Shown piece after piece: positions 38,576-41,905 of a stretch of 41,905 nucleotides of DNA; the stretch's first letter is position 1; the number at the start of each line of letters is the position of its first letter. This stretch comes from Candidatus Woesearchaeota archaeon (GTDB lineage: Archaea; Nanobdellota; Nanobdellia; Woesearchaeales; BM511). The notes below the pieces were generated by a model. The model searched no databases. It was not told the origin of the DNA and saw nothing but the letters and a program-made list of their open reading frames with translations. Where the stretch lies: NCBI GenBank assembly GCA_023266675.1, contig JAHFPP010000004.1, positions 1-41,905 on the forward strand. The letters are read 5' to 3'. A program made the position numbers and the translations under genes.

Positions 38576-40327
38576 CTAATTAGTGCTGTCAATCAAGCTT
38601 TGAACGCTGTTCTTTATTGCTAGAGATGACATGTTAAAGTTTTGCCAAACATAAAACACCGGCGTGATATTATACATTGTCGGAAAGCTTATGCTGCTAT
38701 TCTGATTATAATTAAAAGCGTACCTTTTATTACCAGAAGTTATAAACACGTCAAATGCTCCCAACGCCTGCGTCGTGTTTGCCAGCCTTATATAAACATT
38801 TTTATCATTATAAGAATTATAAGCTGTCCCAAGTTCAGACGCGATTACTCCCTGAATTATCGCATCCCTCCCTTGCGTTTCATTGGAAAAACAATTTGTA
38901 AAAGTATAGTTTATTATTTTTGAATAACCATCTGAACTGTTGTAAAAACCGAAAATGCTCCAGTTCAAACTGGTTTTTCCAGCTATCAGATTATAACACT
39001 GACCTGATAATAAGTTATTTCCTAGTGCCGTGTCATTTAATTGTGTTACAACATTATTATTGTAGGATATAACAACACCTGTCCCGCTTGAGCTTATTGA
39101 TAAATTGTCAGATGATTGTAATGAGTTAATAGGAAAATTTCCATTCATACTTGTAGCTTCCATAAGTAAAGCAGATGTGTATGAATTGCTTTGTGGTGTT
39201 GGTGAATTATCTGACCAATCATCATCTTCTAACTGCCCGCTTGCATAAGGATAACGAATAAAACATCCAACAAACCCGCCGGTTGAAGTATTCGCTGATA
39301 ACTGTTGTTGACTTCCATCGTTAGGATGATAAGTTATAGAATAACTTTTTCCTGAAGTTATGTTATAACTCATCACATCACTATAAACTACACCGTTTGC
39401 AGCTAAATTAAAAGTATTACTGCCATTAAAAGTAAGATTTCTTTTTGTACCGCTCATAACCTTTCCAACATCTAATCCGTTTACTTCTGCGATATAAGCA
39501 TAATTACTTGTGTTCAGACCGACCGTATTTCCGGCTTGAAACTTAATTCTGATAGAGGTTGCAGAACCATTAATAGCACCGCTCCAAATAAGTCCTCTAA
39601 TAGCTCCGCCAGTACTACCTACAGACAATGCGCCTTGTTTTGAAGCATCCCAAATAGTCTGATTTGGAGTAAAATATGAAGACAAATTTATGTAATAATT
39701 ATTTGAATCTAAGAAAGGATCAAGAGTAGTCTCCTTATTATCATCATCAGTTGCTTTGATATCATACTTTGTTTTTTGACCAAGAGGCTGATAAACAGTT
39801 GTCTTAAACTTCTGCTCAGAATTTTGAGAAAGCGTAACCAAATCATTATTATTTATCTCGTTTGAAGCCTTATCTGAAGACATTTCAGAAAAGCCTTGAT
39901 AAGTGTAATCATAAGATGTAACATTGTCACACATCATAACAGGCTTGACTATAACTGAACCATTTTCATTTAACTGAACCGAATTAACATCTGAAACTGA
40001 ATCATTTAAAACATCAGTTTGAACATCGCAAGGATAAGGATTATTCACACTTCTCGTCTCAGTTATCTGACCGTATTTTTCAAACTTCTGTGGGGAAACT
40101 TTATCAGAATGAAAAACATTGGAAACAACCACGTTCTTATCAACGCTGCCAAGATTCATAATCGAATACTCAATCGTACAAACTGTACCATGACAATAAA
40201 CAGTCTCAGGCGAAGAAATATTAACGCCATTACCCTCAATACTGACAAAATTACTGTCAGCAAAAACTGAAGAGATACTTATTGCTAAGACTAGAATAAA
40301 TAAAATATTTGTTTTCATGAAAATCAA
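38576..40327 (-). CDS. Secreted hypothetical protein, first gene of the RHS operon
   Basis: 583 aa with signal peptide MKTNILFILVLAISISSVFA; Ser/Asn-rich; same strand and 24 nt upstream of the RHS gene. Confidence 0.75.
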   Translation of the reverse strand: MIFMKTNILFILVLAISISSVFADSNFVSIEGNGVNISSPETVYCHGTVCTIEYSIMNLGSVDKNVVVSNVFHSDKVSPQKFEKYGQITETRSVNNPYPCDVQTDVLNDSVSDVNSVQLNENGSVIVKPVMMCDNVTSYDYTYQGFSEMSSDKASNEINNNDLVTLSQNSEQKFKTTVYQPLGQKTKYDIKATDDDNKETTLDPFLDSNNYYINLSSYFTPNQTIWDASKQGALSVGSTGGAIRGLIWSGAINGSATSIRIKFQAGNTVGLNTSNYAYIAEVNGLDVGKVMSGTKRNLTFNGSNTFNLAANGVVYSDVMSYNITSGKSYSITYHPNDGSQQQLSANTSTGGFVGCFIRYPYASGQLEDDDWSDNSPTPQSNSYTSALLMEATSMNGNFPINSLQSSDNLSISSSGTGVVISYNNNVVTQLNDTALGNNLLSGQCYNLIAGKTSLNWSIFGFYNSSDGYSKIINYTFTNCFSNETQGRDAIIQGVIASELGTAYNSYNDKNVYIRLANTTQALGAFDVFITSGNKRYAFNYNQNSSISFPTMYNITPVFYVWQNFNMSSLAIKNSVQSLIDSTN

Positions 40328-40372
40328 CCCCCGTTGATATAAACATAAAATTTAATTATTGTATAATCTGTA

Positions 40373-40384
40373 GTATATATAAAA
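40373..40384 (-). promoter_or_regulatory. Archaeal TATA for the RHS operon
   Basis: Minus strand CTTTTATATATA about 50 nt upstream of the 583-aa start. Confidence 0.5.
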
Positions 40385-40420
40385 GACTATCTATTTTCTA
40401 GAATGTTTGCAAATATTTAT

Positions 40421-40439
40421 TAATAACATTCTGTTATTA
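40421..40439. promoter_or_regulatory. Perfect 8-bp inverted repeat in the divergent promoter region
   Basis: TAATAACA-TTC-TGTTATTA, 9 nt before the HTH-ACT ORF. Confidence 0.45.
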
Positions 40440-40447
40440 TACTAACA

Positions 40448-41098
40448 ATGGTCACAATAGCTCATATAGTTGAACGGGAAGTCACAAAAATGCCTTACTT
40501 ACAGGAGGCGCTTTTACGAGGACTGATAAATTACGGTGCCCTTGCAGATGAACTCATCCCAAAAATAAAAGAAGAGATAAAAAAGCCTGTTAAGCATGCG
40601 GCTGTTATGATGGCACTACGGCGTCTGTGCGAAAAGCTTGAGGGGAAAAGCGATACAAGTTTTAGGTTTTCGCCGGAAACTACTATAACAATAAAATCTG
40701 GACTTTTCAATATCGCCTACAAAAAATCATTGAATATTAATAAGGCGCTTCAAAAAGTGTTTGAAGTCGTTGACTACTCGTCTGGCGACGTTCTTGCGAT
40801 AAACCTTGGAAACCATGAAGTTACAATTGTCTCAAACACAAAAAACCTTTCAAAGCTAAAGTCAATAATGAAAAGTGAGAATATAATTCATGAATCCAAA
40901 AACGTTGCTGCGATTTCATTGTCTTTGCCAATTGACCTTATGGACCTTCCTGGTTTTTTTTACCTTATAACGCGTGTTTTAACGTGGGAAAATATTAACA
41001 TCCGGGAAGTAGTCTCAACACCAACAGAGTTCACAATAATCGTTGACGAGAAAGAAGTCATGAAAGGATACAATGTACTTCGCGAATTGTTTAAGTGA
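40448..41098 (+). CDS. HTH-like plus ACT-domain protein
   Basis: 216 aa; HAAVMMALRRLCEKL, then ACT-like LPGFFYLITRVLTWENINIREVVSTPTEFTIIV. Confidence 0.75.
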   Translation: MVTIAHIVEREVTKMPYLQEALLRGLINYGALADELIPKIKEEIKKPVKHAAVMMALRRLCEKLEGKSDTSFRFSPETTITIKSGLFNIAYKKSLNINKALQKVFEVVDYSSGDVLAINLGNHEVTIVSNTKNLSKLKSIMKSENIIHESKNVAAISLSLPIDLMDLPGFFYLITRVLTWENINIREVVSTPTEFTIIVDEKEVMKGYNVLRELFK

Positions 41099-41195
41099 AA
41101 AGGAAGAACATAATCTAAATTTAAAATGAGATTAGAAATGATAATTTTAATCAAGTTTGTTTTCAAAATATAAAATTGTTAGAGTATATATAAAA

Positions 41196-41609
41196 TTAAA
41201 AGGTATTATTACCAAGGTCATCTAAACTTTTTATTGACCCATTACCCTGCATGTTTTGAAAATGGATAAGACTTCCCTCTACCTCATCAGCTGCTTTTCT
41301 CAATTCTATTGAATATAATGCAAAGAAGGTTGGAAGTTGGAGAGGAGGTAAAGCTCTACCACAAGTTGTTTCAAATCTTTGTAAAAGCGAATTATAGGTT
41401 GCCACAGGGATTTCAATTTTGTCACCTGACACTTTGAAACCATGCAAAAGTGCATGTTCAGGATTTAAAGAATGTAATCGTCCATATTCCTGTAACATAA
41501 AGTCAGTTGGGGTTTTATAACCGCTTTCAAAAGTTCTCATAAAAAATGTAATCACTAAGCAGTATATAAATTTTTCTACAAGCTGATTATATGAGGAAGA
41601 GATGTTCAA
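41196..41609 (-). CDS. Hypothetical protein
   Basis: 137 aa ORF; a later start (MRTFESGYKT...) is plausible. Confidence 0.4.
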   Translation of the reverse strand: MNISSSYNQLVEKFIYCLVITFFMRTFESGYKTPTDFMLQEYGRLHSLNPEHALLHGFKVSGDKIEIPVATYNSLLQRFETTCGRALPPLQLPTFFALYSIELRKAADEVEGSLIHFQNMQGNGSIKSLDDLGNNTF

Positions 41610-41663
41610 ATAAATCTGACTTTTTAAGCAAGCTATTTAAAGAAATCATTCTTTCTAGTCGTT

Positions 41664-41905
41664 ATGAACTTTCAGGACTTAAAAAAGATAGAGAAAGCCG
41701 ATTTTTATATAGACTTGGCATTTAGGCGCGCAACTGAGCGAGGAGACATAATGCGAAGTTCTCTTGCGGGTAAGCCGTCAAACAGGCTTGAGAAGTCAAA
41801 AACAATTGAGCTAGAAAAAATTGCAACAATTAGGCTGACATTTGCCGAATGCTTAGACAGAATAATCAAGAATTTTCCGTCCTTAGACGACTTGCCTGAG
41901 TTTTA
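41664..41905 (+). CDS. NOG1-family GTP-binding protein, N-terminal part (truncated by window end)
   Basis: MNFQDLKKIEKADFYIDLAFRRATERGDIMRSSLAGKPSNRLEKSKTIELEKIATIRLTFAECLDRIIKNFPSLDDLPEF, an archaeal/eukaryal NOG1-like N-terminus. Confidence 0.8.
   Translation, partial: MNFQDLKKIEKADFYIDLAFRRATERGDIMRSSLAGKPSNRLEKSKTIELEKIATIRLTFAECLDRIIKNFPSLDDLPEF

Noticed and set aside
1-41905. CRISPR array or cas genes, rRNA genes
   Set aside because: No regularly spaced direct repeats with unique spacers, no Cas-like proteins, and no rRNA-like sequence seen.

Overview
The window looks like an archaeal chromosome segment, probably a DPANN-type lineage (inference). Supporting signs are an archaeal/eukaryal-type NOG1 N-terminus at the right edge, an HTH-ACT protein, and TTTATATA-like box A promoters. 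Left half, mostly housekeeping: a SUF Fe-S operon (sufB, sufD, sufS with an in-frame TAA, sufU, sufC), an M3 oligopeptidase, a LigB-type dioxygenase, tRNA-Asn(GUU), a ferritin-like/VIT1 protein, purA, and a DAP-pathway lysine operon (lysC, dapB, dapA, 4-OT tautomerase, asd, lysA, dapL). The most unusual locus is at 13.8-17.6 kb. It is a two-gene operon with a complete bacterial-type sigma-70 factor (regions 1.2/2/3/4) carrying a long N-terminal extension. The sigma gene is preceded by, and probably translationally coupled to, an unfamiliar protein with several HTH-like repeats, and the operon has an archaeal TATA box. Right half (25-40 kb), accessory: a split, secreted RHS/YD-repeat system with FG-GAP repeats and a separately encoded, separately secreted core/tip protein. 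A displaced orphan RHS tip cassette lies downstream, with a small 2-TM ORF and a truncated paralogue of a TM/nuclease-like gene. Also there: an IS110-family element with a structured non-coding end (bridge-RNA candidate) and an unknown two-gene unit with a C39-like papain-fold protein. All calls come from reading sequence and motifs; no database searches were run.
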